A DNA stretch of 64,000 bases, from NCBI RefSeq assembly GCF_018918075.1, contig NZ_JAHLPW010000008.1, positions 62,001 to 126,000 of the forward strand, written 5' to 3'. The stretch's first letter is position 1, and each line of letters starts with the position of its first letter. This document shows, in pieces, positions 53,161-61,819 of the stretch. Source of the stretch: Virgibacillus sp. MSJ-26. Lineage in GTDB: Bacteria; Bacillota; Bacilli; Bacillales; Amphibacillaceae. The notes under the pieces were generated by a model. That model was not told the origin of the DNA, ran no database searches, and was given only the letters and a program-made list of their open reading frames with translations. The translations under genes were made by a program, and so were the position numbers.

Positions 53161-53700
53161 TTACTCTATTAGCGAAAGTGACTTTTTTACATGCTGTTTG
53201 TCTGAGAATCTGATTGGTTCGATACCATATTCAAGTAAAGCTTCAGTATATTCCTCAGACAACTTTTTTTCATTATCATTAATAAGGGCGACCATTTTTA
53301 AATTTTCATTGTATTTATTCTTTCTTTGTTCGTGAGTGTCTTGCCAACTAATTAATGTTCTTTCTACTTGTGGCTGATTGAAATTATTTATTAATCTTAC
53401 CAGTTTTTTCTCTTTATTCTGCAGGGTCATTAAATAATCAAAGTGATGTGTTAATTTTGATCTGCCTTGGATTTCAAAATCTGAAAAGGGATCATAAATA
53501 TCTTCGTTTTTATCAAAGTAAGCTGAAACCTCTTCTCGGAAAATATTCCTAACGGCACTCGTATTGAATTTCAACATCACTAATAGAAAGTATTGTCTGT
53601 AGCATGATGTGCACGGATTTTCCTAAATCATTTTGATTGGAAGTGATATAAAACTCTTTTGTTGATTCATCTAAATGAATACTAGAACGGTTTAGAGAAA
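53161..53700 (-). pseudogene. Frameshifted and truncated DUF1828/DUF1829-type gene
   Basis: The 139-codon frame (53161-53580) has GRSKLTHHFDYLMTLQNKEK and LISWQDTHEQRKN, and resembles the C-terminal DUF1829 part. The preceding portion (HLDESTKEFYITSNQNDLGK, then MLQTILSISDV) lies in another frame upstream (to about 53700). This implies a shift near 53570. The first part of DUF1828 is missing, and foreign sequence (a GNAT gene tail and repeat array) follows. In family members these proteins are often mobile-element or defence-associated, with unclear function. Confidence 0.65.
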
Positions 53701-53702
53701 AG

Positions 53703-53772
53703 GGCATTGAAATACAACAATACATATTATGTTTTATGTTGAAGAGCATATGGTATTATTTTTGTGATTTTT
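53703..53772 (+). pseudogene. Duplicated 3' tail of a GNAT gene
   Basis: About 70 bases match the end of the GNAT gene at 59508-59577 almost base for base (ALKYNNTYY coding part, then the stretch through the stop codon and T-run), apart from a short insertion after TATTATG that destroys the frame. It stands in reverse orientation to, and at the broken end of, the DUF1828-type gene. Confidence 0.75.
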
Positions 53773-53789
53773 TTCAACCCAGCTGTCTT

Positions 53790-53970
53790 CCCAGGAAGGA
53801 TAGCAGCGCACCCTCTCTGAAATCATATTTAGTACACTTTCCAGGTAGGATTACGAATTTAGCCCCTCTGGATTAATGTACAATCTAATTTCTAGGTAGG
53901 CTATTGAGCGTAGCCTCCCATGAATTATACTCAGGTCACTTTCCAGGTAGGATATAAAACATCTGCGAAA
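53790..53970. repeat. Array of alternating 31-bp palindromes with 20-bp spacers
   Basis: Four units start at about 53791, 53841, 53892 and 53943. Two types alternate: one with CCAGGTAGGATTAC and one with AGGTAGGC..TGAGCG. Spacers of 20 bases (ATTAATGTACAATCTAATTT or close to AATTATACTCAGGTCACTTT) also alternate. Each unit begins and ends with complementary CCAGG/CCTGG-like arms. The array ends at CTGCGAAAGTTAGA. See the better conserved array at 59855. Confidence 0.75.
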
Positions 53971-54029
53971 GTTAGAATAAAACTTAACTGTCGGGGGAGA
54001 ACTGTCTTTATCCACATTTTGAAAAACGG

Positions 54030-54054
54030 GTCAGACCAGTTAGACCGGTCTGAC
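54030..54054. repeat. GTCAGACC palindrome
   Basis: GTCAGACC (54030-54037) pairs with GGTCTGAC (54047-54054). Related GGGTCTGA words occur at 47370 and 59809. It may be a hairpin of the M20 gene 3' region or a dispersed motif. The rest of 53971-54102 has no gene. Confidence 0.5.
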
Positions 54055-54102
54055 TCCAACCGTTAGATATTTTATTTATCTGACCCTTGTTCCCAATGGA
54101 CT

Positions 54103-55308
54103 TTATTTATTTTGTGCTTCCGCTTCTTTTCTTTGTTTAAACTCTTCTTTAATTGCTGCCAATGTCACTGGCTCAGTTACTAACCGTAATGCTGTTAAAC
54201 CGAGTGCTTTTGCTCCAGTAATTAGGGCTTCATCGCCTTTTTTGGATATAGCGGCTTCTCTAAATGGAATGGTATGAGGAGTGAGGTCGTCAGCTCCAAT
54301 CTTAAGATAAGGGTGAATCGTTGGAACCACTTGGCTAATATTTCCGGCATCTGTTGATCCCATTCCAGCACCTTCAGTAACGGTTTCTCCTAATTCTTCA
54401 ATAACTTCTTTAAATACTTGATTATAGGGATCATTTAATAACAAATTGTCGACCTCATTTTGGATAGCATACACATTTAATGTTGCGCCTGTAGCCAATG
54501 CAGCCCCTTCAGCAATGGATTTTACTCGTTTTGTTACATCATTTAACCGTGGTCTAGTTGCTGCCCGAATGTAAAATCTCGCTTTAGCATAATCTGGAAC
54601 AATATTGGGCGCATCTCCACCATGTGTAATAATTCCATGAATCCGAACATCATCAGAAACGTGTTGTCTTAATGCATTGATTCCATTAAAGAGTTGAATA
54701 ACCGCATCTAAAGCATTGATTCCCTGCTCTGGCGCAGCGGCGGCATGTGAAGATTTGCCGGTGAATTCAAAATCAAGCGGATCGACAGCCAAAGAAGGTT
54801 TTGTTAAACTTGTTTGACCGTTCGGATGTATCATCATCGCCGCATCAATGCCGTCTGTTAAGCCGTACTTAACAAAACTCCCCTTTGCACTCCCGTTTGG
54901 TCCTCCTTCTTCAGCAGGAGTTCCAAAGACAACCACTTCTCCACCAGTTTCATCAATTACCTTACTAAATGCAATGGCTGCAGCAACACTCATAGTCCCG
55001 ATTATATTGTGTCCACAAGCATGACCAAGTTCCGGCAAGGCATCATACTCTGCTAAAAATGCAATCGTCTGACCTGATTTTACCGATTTTTTTCTAGCAA
55101 CAAAAGCTGTTTTATGGCCAGCAACTTCTTTTTCAACAATAAACCCTTCGTCTTCAAGAAGATTTATTAATAATCCTGATGCATAAAATTCCTCGTTTCC
55201 AATCTCCGGTTTACCATGAATATCATGACTTGTCTCAATATAACGATCTGTATTTTCCTCAATATCGTTGATAATTTTCTCTTTAATATTTGTTTGTATA
55301 GTTGTCAT
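54103..55308 (-). CDS. M20-family amidohydrolase
   Basis: 401 residues. Metal-binding motifs are AEYDALPELGHACGHN and TPAEEGGPNG; the dimerisation domain contains SSHAAAAPEQGINALDA. It belongs to the M20D/aminoacylase-like amidohydrolases that remove acyl or similar groups from amino acids or short peptides. It follows metQ by 23 bases with its own GGAGG, as the last gene of the SAM-riboswitch operon. A role in freeing methionine or a related sulfur amino acid from an imported N-acyl form is therefore likely, though inferred. Confidence 0.88.
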   Translation of the reverse strand: MTTIQTNIKEKIINDIEENTDRYIETSHDIHGKPEIGNEEFYASGLLINLLEDEGFIVEKEVAGHKTAFVARKKSVKSGQTIAFLAEYDALPELGHACGHNIIGTMSVAAAIAFSKVIDETGGEVVVFGTPAEEGGPNGSAKGSFVKYGLTDGIDAAMMIHPNGQTSLTKPSLAVDPLDFEFTGKSSHAAAAPEQGINALDAVIQLFNGINALRQHVSDDVRIHGIITHGGDAPNIVPDYAKARFYIRAATRPRLNDVTKRVKSIAEGAALATGATLNVYAIQNEVDNLLLNDPYNQVFKEVIEELGETVTEGAGMGSTDAGNISQVVPTIHPYLKIGADDLTPHTIPFREAAISKKGDEALITGAKALGLTALRLVTEPVTLAAIKEEFKQRKEAEAQNK

Positions 55309-55331
55309 TTTTAAACCTCCAAATATATTTT

Positions 55332-56156
55332 TTACCAGCCAATTTCCTCCAAAGGTACAAAAGTAGGGATTAAGGTCCCGCCATATTCATCATCAATAAA
55401 CTCTGCCGTATCCTCTTCCTGGAAAAGTTCCGCTAATTTTAATAGAGTTTCATTGTCTTTGTCTTCTTCTCTTACTGCAATAATGTTTAAGTAGTCATAG
55501 GCTGTTTCGTCTTCATGAAAAATAGAATCATCCAGTGGATTTAAACCAGCATCTCTAGCAAAGCCATTATTAATAATACTTGCATCAACATCTTCCATTG
55601 CTCGTGGAGTTTGAGCCGGAGCCATTTCCACAAGGTCGATGTTTTTTGGATTATTTATGACCGCTTCTGAAATAGAACCAAGGCCATCATAGTCGTCAAC
55701 GAGCTCAAGAAGCCCGGCCTCCTGCAGTAAAAGTAATGCTCGACCTTGATTGGATGCATCATTAGGTATAGCAATAGCGGCCTCATCTGGGAGATCATTT
55801 ATATCTGTAAAGTCATCTGAATAAATCGCCATTGGTGCCAAATAGGTTGTCGCAATAGGAACAAGGTCTAAATCATGTTCTTCTATAAATTCATCAAAAT
55901 AAGCAACCGTTTGAAAGGAGTTGACATCCAATTCACCATCACCCAAAGCCGTATTTGGCTGTACATAGTCGTTAAAAGAAATAATCTCGATATCTATACC
56001 TTCCTTCGCTGCCTTTTCTGATACAAAATCCCATGTACTTGTATCGGTTCCGCTAATTCCGAGTTTTACCTTTTCTTCCCCAGTATCACTTGAACAAGCT
56101 GCTAAAATTAAAACGAATGTAATAAGTTGAATAAAAAATAAGAATTTTCTCTTCAT
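55332..56156 (-). CDS. metQ: Methionine ABC transporter substrate-binding lipoprotein MetQ
   Basis: 274 residues. The signal peptide ends in LAAC, a lipobox. NlpA/MetQ features are visible: VKLGISGTDTSTWDFV, SFNDYVQPNTALGDGELDVN, SFQTVAYFDEF, and IAIPNDASNQGRALLLLQEA. It captures methionine, or in some relatives dipeptides, outside the membrane for MetNI. Start ATG 56156 has TTAGGAGG before it. Confidence 0.92.
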   Translation of the reverse strand: MKRKFLFFIQLITFVLILAACSSDTGEEKVKLGISGTDTSTWDFVSEKAAKEGIDIEIISFNDYVQPNTALGDGELDVNSFQTVAYFDEFIEEHDLDLVPIATTYLAPMAIYSDDFTDINDLPDEAAIAIPNDASNQGRALLLLQEAGLLELVDDYDGLGSISEAVINNPKNIDLVEMAPAQTPRAMEDVDASIINNGFARDAGLNPLDDSIFHEDETAYDYLNIIAVREEDKDNETLLKLAELFQEEDTAEFIDDEYGGTLIPTFVPLEEIGW

Positions 56157-56171
56157 GATTTTCCTCCTAAA

Positions 56172-56822
56172 TTATTTTCTGCGTATTTTTTTAGATAAAA
56201 AGTTACCAATTGATTGTAATCCTTGAACCATAATTATTAACATAACGACCGTAATCATCATCGTGACTGTATCAAAACGTTGATATCCATATGTAATGGC
56301 AAGATCTCCAATACCCCCACCACCAACGGTTCCAGCCATTGCCGAAGCCCCAATTAGACCAATCGTTGCAATCGTGAAATTAACAACTAAGGAACTAAGA
56401 GCTTCTGGTAACAGAAACCTAAAGATAGTTTGAGTCGGTGTTGCTCCCATAGCGTTTGCTGCTTCAAACACACCTTCATCAATTTCTAAAAGTGAACTTT
56501 CCACTAATCTAGCTATATAAGGACCCGCATAAAAGACCATTGGTACGATAGCCGCTGAAGTACCAATAGACGTACCAACTATCAAACGAGTAAGCGGGAT
56601 GATGGCCACTAATAGAATAATAAAGGGAATAGAACGAAAAATATTGATAATGAAGTTTAATACTGTGAAAACAGATTTATTTTCAAGTATTTGTCCTTGC
56701 CGTGTTACCAATAATGCAATCCCTAATGGTAAACCTAATAGAATTGAACATATAAACGATATGCTGACCATTTGAAGCGTTTCTATCAGAGCTTGAACAA
56801 TTTGATCGGAATTAACTAGCAT
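56172..56822 (-). CDS. metI: Methionine ABC transporter permease MetI
   Basis: 216 residues with five membrane helices and the EAA loop (AANAMGATPTQTIFRFLLPE) that docks on MetN. Start is ATG 56822, overlapping metN by 11 bases, so translation is coupled. It forms the channel of the MetNIQ importer. Confidence 0.92.
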   Translation of the reverse strand: MLVNSDQIVQALIETLQMVSISFICSILLGLPLGIALLVTRQGQILENKSVFTVLNFIINIFRSIPFIILLVAIIPLTRLIVGTSIGTSAAIVPMVFYAGPYIARLVESSLLEIDEGVFEAANAMGATPTQTIFRFLLPEALSSLVVNFTIATIGLIGASAMAGTVGGGGIGDLAITYGYQRFDTVTMMITVVMLIIMVQGLQSIGNFLSKKIRRK

Positions 56823-57843
56823 GTGGAATCACCTCATTGAAATCTATTTCTTTCGTTTCCAGGTACTCCAAAGCACGGTTCACTTCAGCTTCAGACCCTT
56901 GTAATTCGACAATTAAATTTCCAAATGGAATCCCTTGGAGTTCTGTAATATTCCCAAATAGCACATTCACATCGATAGCGAATTTTTTTGCAAGCTGTGA
57001 CAAGAGTGGCTGACCAGCTGATTGACCAATAAAATTAATCCGAAATACATTTTGTGACCCGTTATTACTTTCAATCATTTTAATAATAGATTCAGGTATT
57101 TGATCATGCATAACGGTATTGACGAAGTTTCGGGCTGTCTGGGTTTTTGGCCTGGAAAAAACATCAAAAACAGTTCCTTCTTCAATAATTTCTCCAGCTT
57201 CCATGACGGCAACCCGGTCACATATTTCACGGATTACTGACATTTCATGGGTAATCATTAAAATCGTAATATTATATTCTTTATTAATTTTTCTTAATAG
57301 CTCCAAAATCGAACTTGTCGTTTGCGGATCAAGGGCAGACGTCGCTTCATCACAAAGTAAAATGGATGGTTTTGTTGCCAGTGCTCTTGCAATACCGACA
57401 CGTTGCTTTTGACCACCAGAAAGCTGTTCAGGATGAACGTTTGCTTTATCTGATAAACCAACAAACTCTAGTAACTCATAAACCCGTTGTTTTATTTCAT
57501 CCTTTGGCATTTTATTAAGAATTAGTGGCATAGCAACATTGGCGTACACTGTTTTTGAATTTAATAGATTAAAATGTTGAAAAATCATTCCGATATTCTT
57601 TTTCACTTCGCGTATTTCTTTAACTGTTAAAGTTGATAAATCATGACCATCTACAATCATTTTACCGGCAGTCGAACGCTCCAAATGATTAACACAGCGA
57701 ATAAGCGTACTTTTACCTGCTCCACTAAACCCAATCACACCATATATTTCACCCTTGTTAACCTTTAAATCGATATCGTTTAATGCTTTGATTTGTTCAT
57801 TACCATTCGTAAACACTTTGCCCACGTTTTGAAAATGAATCAT
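56812..57843 (-). CDS. metN: Methionine ABC transporter ATP-binding protein MetN
   Basis: 343 residues from ATG 57843, chosen for the GAGGGGG about 10 bases before it; upstream in-frame codons lie in the riboswitch expression platform and are not needed. Walker A is GFSGAGKSTLIR, the signature is LSGGQKQRVGIARAL and Walker B is ILLCDEATSALDP. The C-terminal NIL/ACT-like domain (about 265-343) gives feedback inhibition by intracellular methionine in the family. It is the first gene behind a SAM-I riboswitch. Confidence 0.92.
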   Translation of the reverse strand: MIHFQNVGKVFTNGNEQIKALNDIDLKVNKGEIYGVIGFSGAGKSTLIRCVNHLERSTAGKMIVDGHDLSTLTVKEIREVKKNIGMIFQHFNLLNSKTVYANVAMPLILNKMPKDEIKQRVYELLEFVGLSDKANVHPEQLSGGQKQRVGIARALATKPSILLCDEATSALDPQTTSSILELLRKINKEYNITILMITHEMSVIREICDRVAVMEAGEIIEEGTVFDVFSRPKTQTARNFVNTVMHDQIPESIIKMIESNNGSQNVFRINFIGQSAGQPLLSQLAKKFAIDVNVLFGNITELQGIPFGNLIVELQGSEAEVNRALEYLETKEIDFNEVIPHAS

Positions 57844-57891
57844 TAAATAACGCCCCCTCATTTCTTTATCGAATACAAACTTTAAAAGAAT

Positions 57892-58060
57892 AAAAAAATC
57901 CTTCTTCATAGAGAAGAAGGATTTTACAAGGATATAGCACTTTGACTTGTAAAAGAGCTCTTCTTATCTTCCAAGCACATGCTTGCAGGAATTGGCACGG
58001 TACAATTGCCCGTTGCCGAGGTATCATAGGGCCAGCCCCTCCACCTCTCTGGATAAGAAT
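57892..58060 (-). promoter_or_regulatory. SAM-I (S-box) riboswitch with terminator
   Basis: On the minus strand CTTATCCAGAGAGGTGGAGG opens the aptamer (from 58058), followed by GGCCCTATGATACCTCGGCA, the conserved core, then GTGCCAATTCCTGCAAG, and the closing P1 strand at about 57961-57970. A TTTTACAAG/CTTGTAAAA stem follows as possible antiterminator, then a terminator (57896-57907 with 57913-57924) with seven Ts. High SAM should switch off metN-metI-metQ and the M20 gene. Confidence 0.93.
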
Positions 58061-58491
58061 GTTTTATCAATAATCATTTAGATTCTTTTTCATTTGTATA
58101 AATAAAAATTATCAAACACTTTTTAATTTAATAAATACCTTACACTTAATATGAATAATTGTCAATAAAAAATATAAAGTCTTTGGTGAATGTTTTTCTT
58201 GTTCTCTTTTATATTGTTGATTTTGTTAAAGAAGATAATAATTTGAAGTTTGTAAAAAACTTCCGAAGTAAGGATAAAAAACAATATGGCAGTGGGATCT
58301 TCATTATTGGTACAATAACGTTGCTGAGTTTCAGTATGATAATTCGAAATATATAAATCGTTTTGGAATTGGTTACACAGGTCAATTAATTGTGGTAACT
58401 GTGGTGTACAATATTTATAGGCCGAATAAGCTCAATCTGAAACGAACCTGTGATGATGGTTTAATTACAAATAAATCAGAACGGAGTAATA
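58061..58491. other. Gap with possible membrane-protein remnant
   Basis: The frame at 58159-58356 encodes KNFRSKDKKQYGSGIFIIGT and a hydrophobic end, which looks like a small membrane protein or a fragment of one. It lacks a ribosome-binding site and a known family. The rest of the gap shows no feature. Confidence 0.3.
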
Positions 58492-59046
58492 TACGATTAT
58501 TATAATAAGTGCTGTAGGTAGTACTGGTAAAACCTTGATGGCTCAAAATTACTAGAGGGGTACCATATTCCTTATCTCTCAATAGACCACTTTAAAATGG
58601 GTTTGTACAGAGGGGATGAGTATTGTGGGTTCTCACCATCAGATAATACCGAAGTTATTGGAGATAATCTCTGGCCAATATTAAAAGGGATTATTTTGAC
58701 AAATATCGAGAATGACCAACATATCATTATTGAGGGGGGCTACATATTATATCTGAAGGATTTTGACATTAATTATTCGGAGGAAATCATTTCAGTATTT
58801 CTAGGTTTTTCGACGAATTATATTCAAGAAAACTTTGAAGAAAGAATTGTGAAATATAGAAATGCTGTTGAACGTCGTAGTTGGCCAGAAGAAAGGTCGA
58901 TGCAAGAACTAATCGAGGAACATAAGGAATTTAAAGCACAATGCTTGCAAGCCGGTGTTAGGTATTTTGAGATTGAAAGCGACTATGATAAAGAGATACT
59001 AAAAGTTTATGATTATATAGAGGCCGAAAAACAAAAAAGAAGCTAA
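58492..59046 (+). pseudogene. Frameshifted P-loop kinase/AAA-like gene
   Basis: A Walker A-like IIISAVGSTGKTLMAQN lies in one frame from about 58495, with AACGGAGTAAT upstream but no normal start codon. After a stop at about 58551 the other frame continues as LLEGYHIPYLSIDHFKMGLY and the remaining protein to 59046 (IIIEGGYILYL, RSWPEERSMQELIEEHKEF). One missing base near 58546 would join them. The protein resembles small P-loop kinases of the zeta-toxin or 2-phosphoglycerate-kinase type. The intact part from ATG 58597 lacks a ribosome-binding site. Confidence 0.65.
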
Positions 59047-59070
59047 TTTATTGTGGGGGAGGGGAGTCAA

Positions 59071-59571
59071 ATGGAAATAAAACAATTAGAACCAAAAGAC
59101 GCGATGCAGTATCGTTCTTTAAGACTTGAGGCACTTCAAAATAGCCCAGATAGTTTTGCGTCGAGCTATGAAGAGGAAAAAGAACAAACCGCTGAGAAAT
59201 ACAAAATTAGATTTGCAGCACCAACGAATACATTTACATTCGGTGCTTTTGATGATAATCAACTCGTTGGAGTCGTTACATTGATCAGAGAGCAACTTAT
59301 GAAATTAAATCATAGAGCGTCTATTGTGGCTATGTACACTAAGCCTGCAAAGCGTGGGTGTGGAGTAGGGAAAGCACTGCTTAATAAAGCAATTAAAAAG
59401 GCATATACTTTGGAAGGAATTGAACAAATATACTTAACTGTTGTATCAACAAATGTACCGGCAAAAAAAATGTATGCTTCTTGTGGCTTTGAAGTATACG
59501 GTTTAGAGAAAAGAGCTTTGAAATATAACAATACATATTATGATGAAGAGCATATGGTATTATTTTTGTGA
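59071..59571 (+). CDS. GNAT-family N-acetyltransferase
   Basis: 166 residues from ATG 59071, with GGGGGAGGGGAG before it. The GNAT fold shows the LRLEALQNSPDSFASSYEEE start and the acetyl-CoA loop YTKPAKRGCGVGKALLNKAI (Q/RxxGxG/A variant), then IYLTVVSTNVPAKKMYASCG and FEVYG. It is probably a small-molecule or protein acetyltransferase of the RimI-like group. Its last 20 codons are duplicated at 53703-53772. Confidence 0.88.
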   Translation: MEIKQLEPKDAMQYRSLRLEALQNSPDSFASSYEEEKEQTAEKYKIRFAAPTNTFTFGAFDDNQLVGVVTLIREQLMKLNHRASIVAMYTKPAKRGCGVGKALLNKAIKKAYTLEGIEQIYLTVVSTNVPAKKMYASCGFEVYGLEKRALKYNNTYYDEEHMVLFL

Positions 59572-59706
59572 TTTTTTCATCTTATGTGTATTGTGATGAA
59601 AAAACTTGTACCTGAAGTCAGATGGGATTGTGGTTAGATTCTTACTTTATTAAAGTATTAATTTTATTAATTACGTTCATAATCTTAGCTATAGTATACT
59701 GTTAGA

Positions 59707-59763
59707 ACAAAAAAAGTAAGCACACCTAATGAATGCTAGCATTTGGCGTGCTTACTTTTTTAT
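59707..59763. terminator. Terminator after the GNAT gene
   Basis: AAAAAAAGTAAGCAC and TAATG arms pair with CATT and GTGCTTACTTTTTT, with a small internal loop. T-runs lie on both strands. It is about 140 bases after the GNAT stop. Confidence 0.8.
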
Positions 59764-59854
59764 AACTTAAGATGTGAGCTCTCCCTAAAGGGTATTTTTA
59801 TGAGTAAGGGTCTGACCTGGCCTTAATCCTCAACCATTCCAGTGTAAAATCTGC

Positions 59855-60090
59855 TTTCTAGGCAGGCTAATGAGCACAGCCTCCCAGAAATCATGTACAT
59901 CACCTATTCCAGGTAGGATTACAGGTTTACCCTCCCTGGATTAATGTACAAACTAAATTCTAGGTAGGCAAATGAGCACACCCTGCCAGGAATTATGTAC
60001 ATCACCTATTCCAGGTAGGATTACAGGTTTACCCTCCCTAGATTAATGTACAAACTAAATTCTAGGTAGGCTAACGAGCGCACCCTTCCT
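59855..60090. repeat. Main array of alternating 31-bp palindromes, 102-bp composite period
   Basis: Units start at about 59858, 59909, 59960, 60011 and 60062. Type 1 has CCAGGTAGGATTACAGG and CCCTCCCTGG ends. Type 2 has CTAGGTAGGC, then ATGAGCACACCCTGCCAGG. They alternate, with spacers ATTAATGTACAAACTAAATT after type 1 and AATTATGTACATCACCTATT after type 2, so the unit repeats every 102 bases. The two best units of each type are almost identical. It ends directly after the stop of the OmpA-domain lipoprotein gene. Identical spacers exclude a CRISPR array. Confidence 0.85.
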
Positions 60091-60100
60091 AAAATTATGC

Positions 60101-61468
60101 TTACTTTGGATTAATAACTATTTCGACCCGGCGATTTTTTTGTCTTTCATCTTCATTTTTGTTTGAAGCAATCGGTTGGGTGTCACCAAAACCTTGAATA
60201 TCCATTGTCATTGAATCGATGTCATTATTTTCCTTCATATAATCCGCTACGGCCTGTGCTCGTTCTTCTGAAAGATTTAAATTATAATCGGCTTCTCCTT
60301 GATTATCTGTATGTCCGTTTATTTGAATGTCTACGTCTGATGATAGGTCACTTAAATCGTCAATAATGTCATCAAGCGTTTCTTTTGCTTCCGACTTTAA
60401 CTTACTTTCATCAAAATCGAACAACAAATCGTCAGGGACTTGCATTTTAATTTCCTCTTCTTCTAAAGACAAGTCAACATCTTCCGGCGCGCTAATCTCA
60501 GGACCAGCAAGATCTATGGATAGTTTAAGATACTTACTACCATCTTCTTTTTTTTCCACGAGGTTGCCTTCTAAATTTTCTCCTTCCTGACCATACGTAT
60601 CTAAAACTCTATCCCAGCCATTATTATCAGGATCAAATTCGAAATGCATTTCCATCCCTTCTCTTAAATCCCAATAATGAATTTGAAGTTGAAAAGACCC
60701 GTCAGGATTGACTTGAGTATGACTGGATGACCATGCTGAGCTTACTAAATCGTTAGGATCCGTTATATTGCCAGTTATCTTGGATCCCTCTAACAAATTA
60801 CTTTTCCCTTCAAAAAATAAATAGTTGTGCTTCGTCGTCGCATCTACTTCCATCCATACGTCAGTGTCTCCATAATCATCTGGTACATTGCTCCAATCAG
60901 GGGTTTCAAGGTCGATGGTATATGGCATTGCTTTTCTTGAATCGATTTCGAATGTATATGTCGCGGCATATACTCCCTCGTCACGGGTTTGATAAACTTG
61001 ATGACCTGTTGCCTTTTCTAAATGCTCGCCGTAATGGTCGGTCACGTCGTCATTTGCAGTAGAAAGACTTAGGGTAACTTCAATATCTGACTCTTGCCCG
61101 GGAAACTCGAAATAAAACGAGCCATCCTCCTCTACTTCTGCACTGTCTTGATGATCAATCGATGCAAAAGTATCAGTTTGCCCACTTGAAGATATATAAG
61201 ATCCAGGCAAAAGATTACTTTCTCCTTCGACGACAACTTTGTCTTCTTCAACAATAACTTCGCCGCCAATCCAAATGTCTAAATTTCCGATATCTGAGCG
61301 ATAATCATCATCAGATGCTTCTGCGTCATCATCTTCCGCTGCTACATCTTCTGTAGCTTCTGCATTGTTTTCATCATCTTTAGAAGTTTTATCTTCTGTA
61401 GTTGAACAACTCACCATGAACAGAACAAAACTCAACACTACTAATAAAAAAGGATAACGAATGGTCAT
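60101..61468 (-). CDS. Acidic lipoprotein with C-terminal OmpA domain
   Basis: 455 residues from ATG 61468, behind GGGAGAAAA. The signal peptide ends in a lipobox (LFMVSC), so it is membrane-anchored. A long Glu/Asp-rich middle (about 22-340) contains two similar beta-rich segments (GNLDIWIGGEVIVEE and DTDVWMEVDATTKHNYLF, with SNLLPGSYIS/SNLLEGSKIT). The C-terminal OmpA domain (DLLFDFDESKLKSEAKETLD, then INGHTDNQGEADYNLNLSEE) has the conserved peptidoglycan-binding Asp and Arg (SEERAQAV, NRRVEI). It probably ties membrane to cell wall. OmpA domains are less common in Gram-positives. Confidence 0.85.
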   Translation of the reverse strand: MTIRYPFLLVVLSFVLFMVSCSTTEDKTSKDDENNAEATEDVAAEDDDAEASDDDYRSDIGNLDIWIGGEVIVEEDKVVVEGESNLLPGSYISSSGQTDTFASIDHQDSAEVEEDGSFYFEFPGQESDIEVTLSLSTANDDVTDHYGEHLEKATGHQVYQTRDEGVYAATYTFEIDSRKAMPYTIDLETPDWSNVPDDYGDTDVWMEVDATTKHNYLFFEGKSNLLEGSKITGNITDPNDLVSSAWSSSHTQVNPDGSFQLQIHYWDLREGMEMHFEFDPDNNGWDRVLDTYGQEGENLEGNLVEKKEDGSKYLKLSIDLAGPEISAPEDVDLSLEEEEIKMQVPDDLLFDFDESKLKSEAKETLDDIIDDLSDLSSDVDIQINGHTDNQGEADYNLNLSEERAQAVADYMKENNDIDSMTMDIQGFGDTQPIASNKNEDERQKNRRVEIVINPK

Positions 61469-61819
61469 CGATTTTCTCCCTTCAATTAATAAATAAGTCT
61501 CTGTGCCATGCATTTTACCATATGCAAGCGATAATATGATTAGGTATAAAGAACTAATTAATGAAATTAAGTTTTAAGAGTAAAATAGCACGAGAGTAAG
61601 CTTTAGACTGTTAAATAATAGTTATATGTGTTTTATTTTAGGGAATAAGGTAAAGTGAGAGGATATCTCTTAAGTTAATTCTTAGCTCAAAGTAGATGCT
61701 TGACGGGAGACACTTAATACATCAGATTGAAATGTCCCTCAATACATTAAGATACTTGCTATCTTTCTGTTGAAATATTAGGATATATTTTGATATCAAT
61801 CGGTATGAGGAGGAGAAAC
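61469..61819. other. Divergent intergenic region
   Basis: About 350 AT-rich bases between the OmpA-domain and YdcF genes. TTGACG at about 61699 could be a -35 box, but no good -10 follows. AGGAGGAG before ATG 61820 is clear. I see no gene or repeat. Confidence 0.4.

Noticed and set aside
57844-57909. Upstream extension of MetN by 22 residues
   Set aside because: These codons lie in the riboswitch terminator and beyond. ATG 57843 has the ribosome-binding site and matches the family start.
59855-60090. Possible CRISPR array (31-bp repeats with 20-bp spacers)
   Set aside because: There are only two alternating spacers, each repeated almost identically, and no cas genes. This is a composite tandem repeat.
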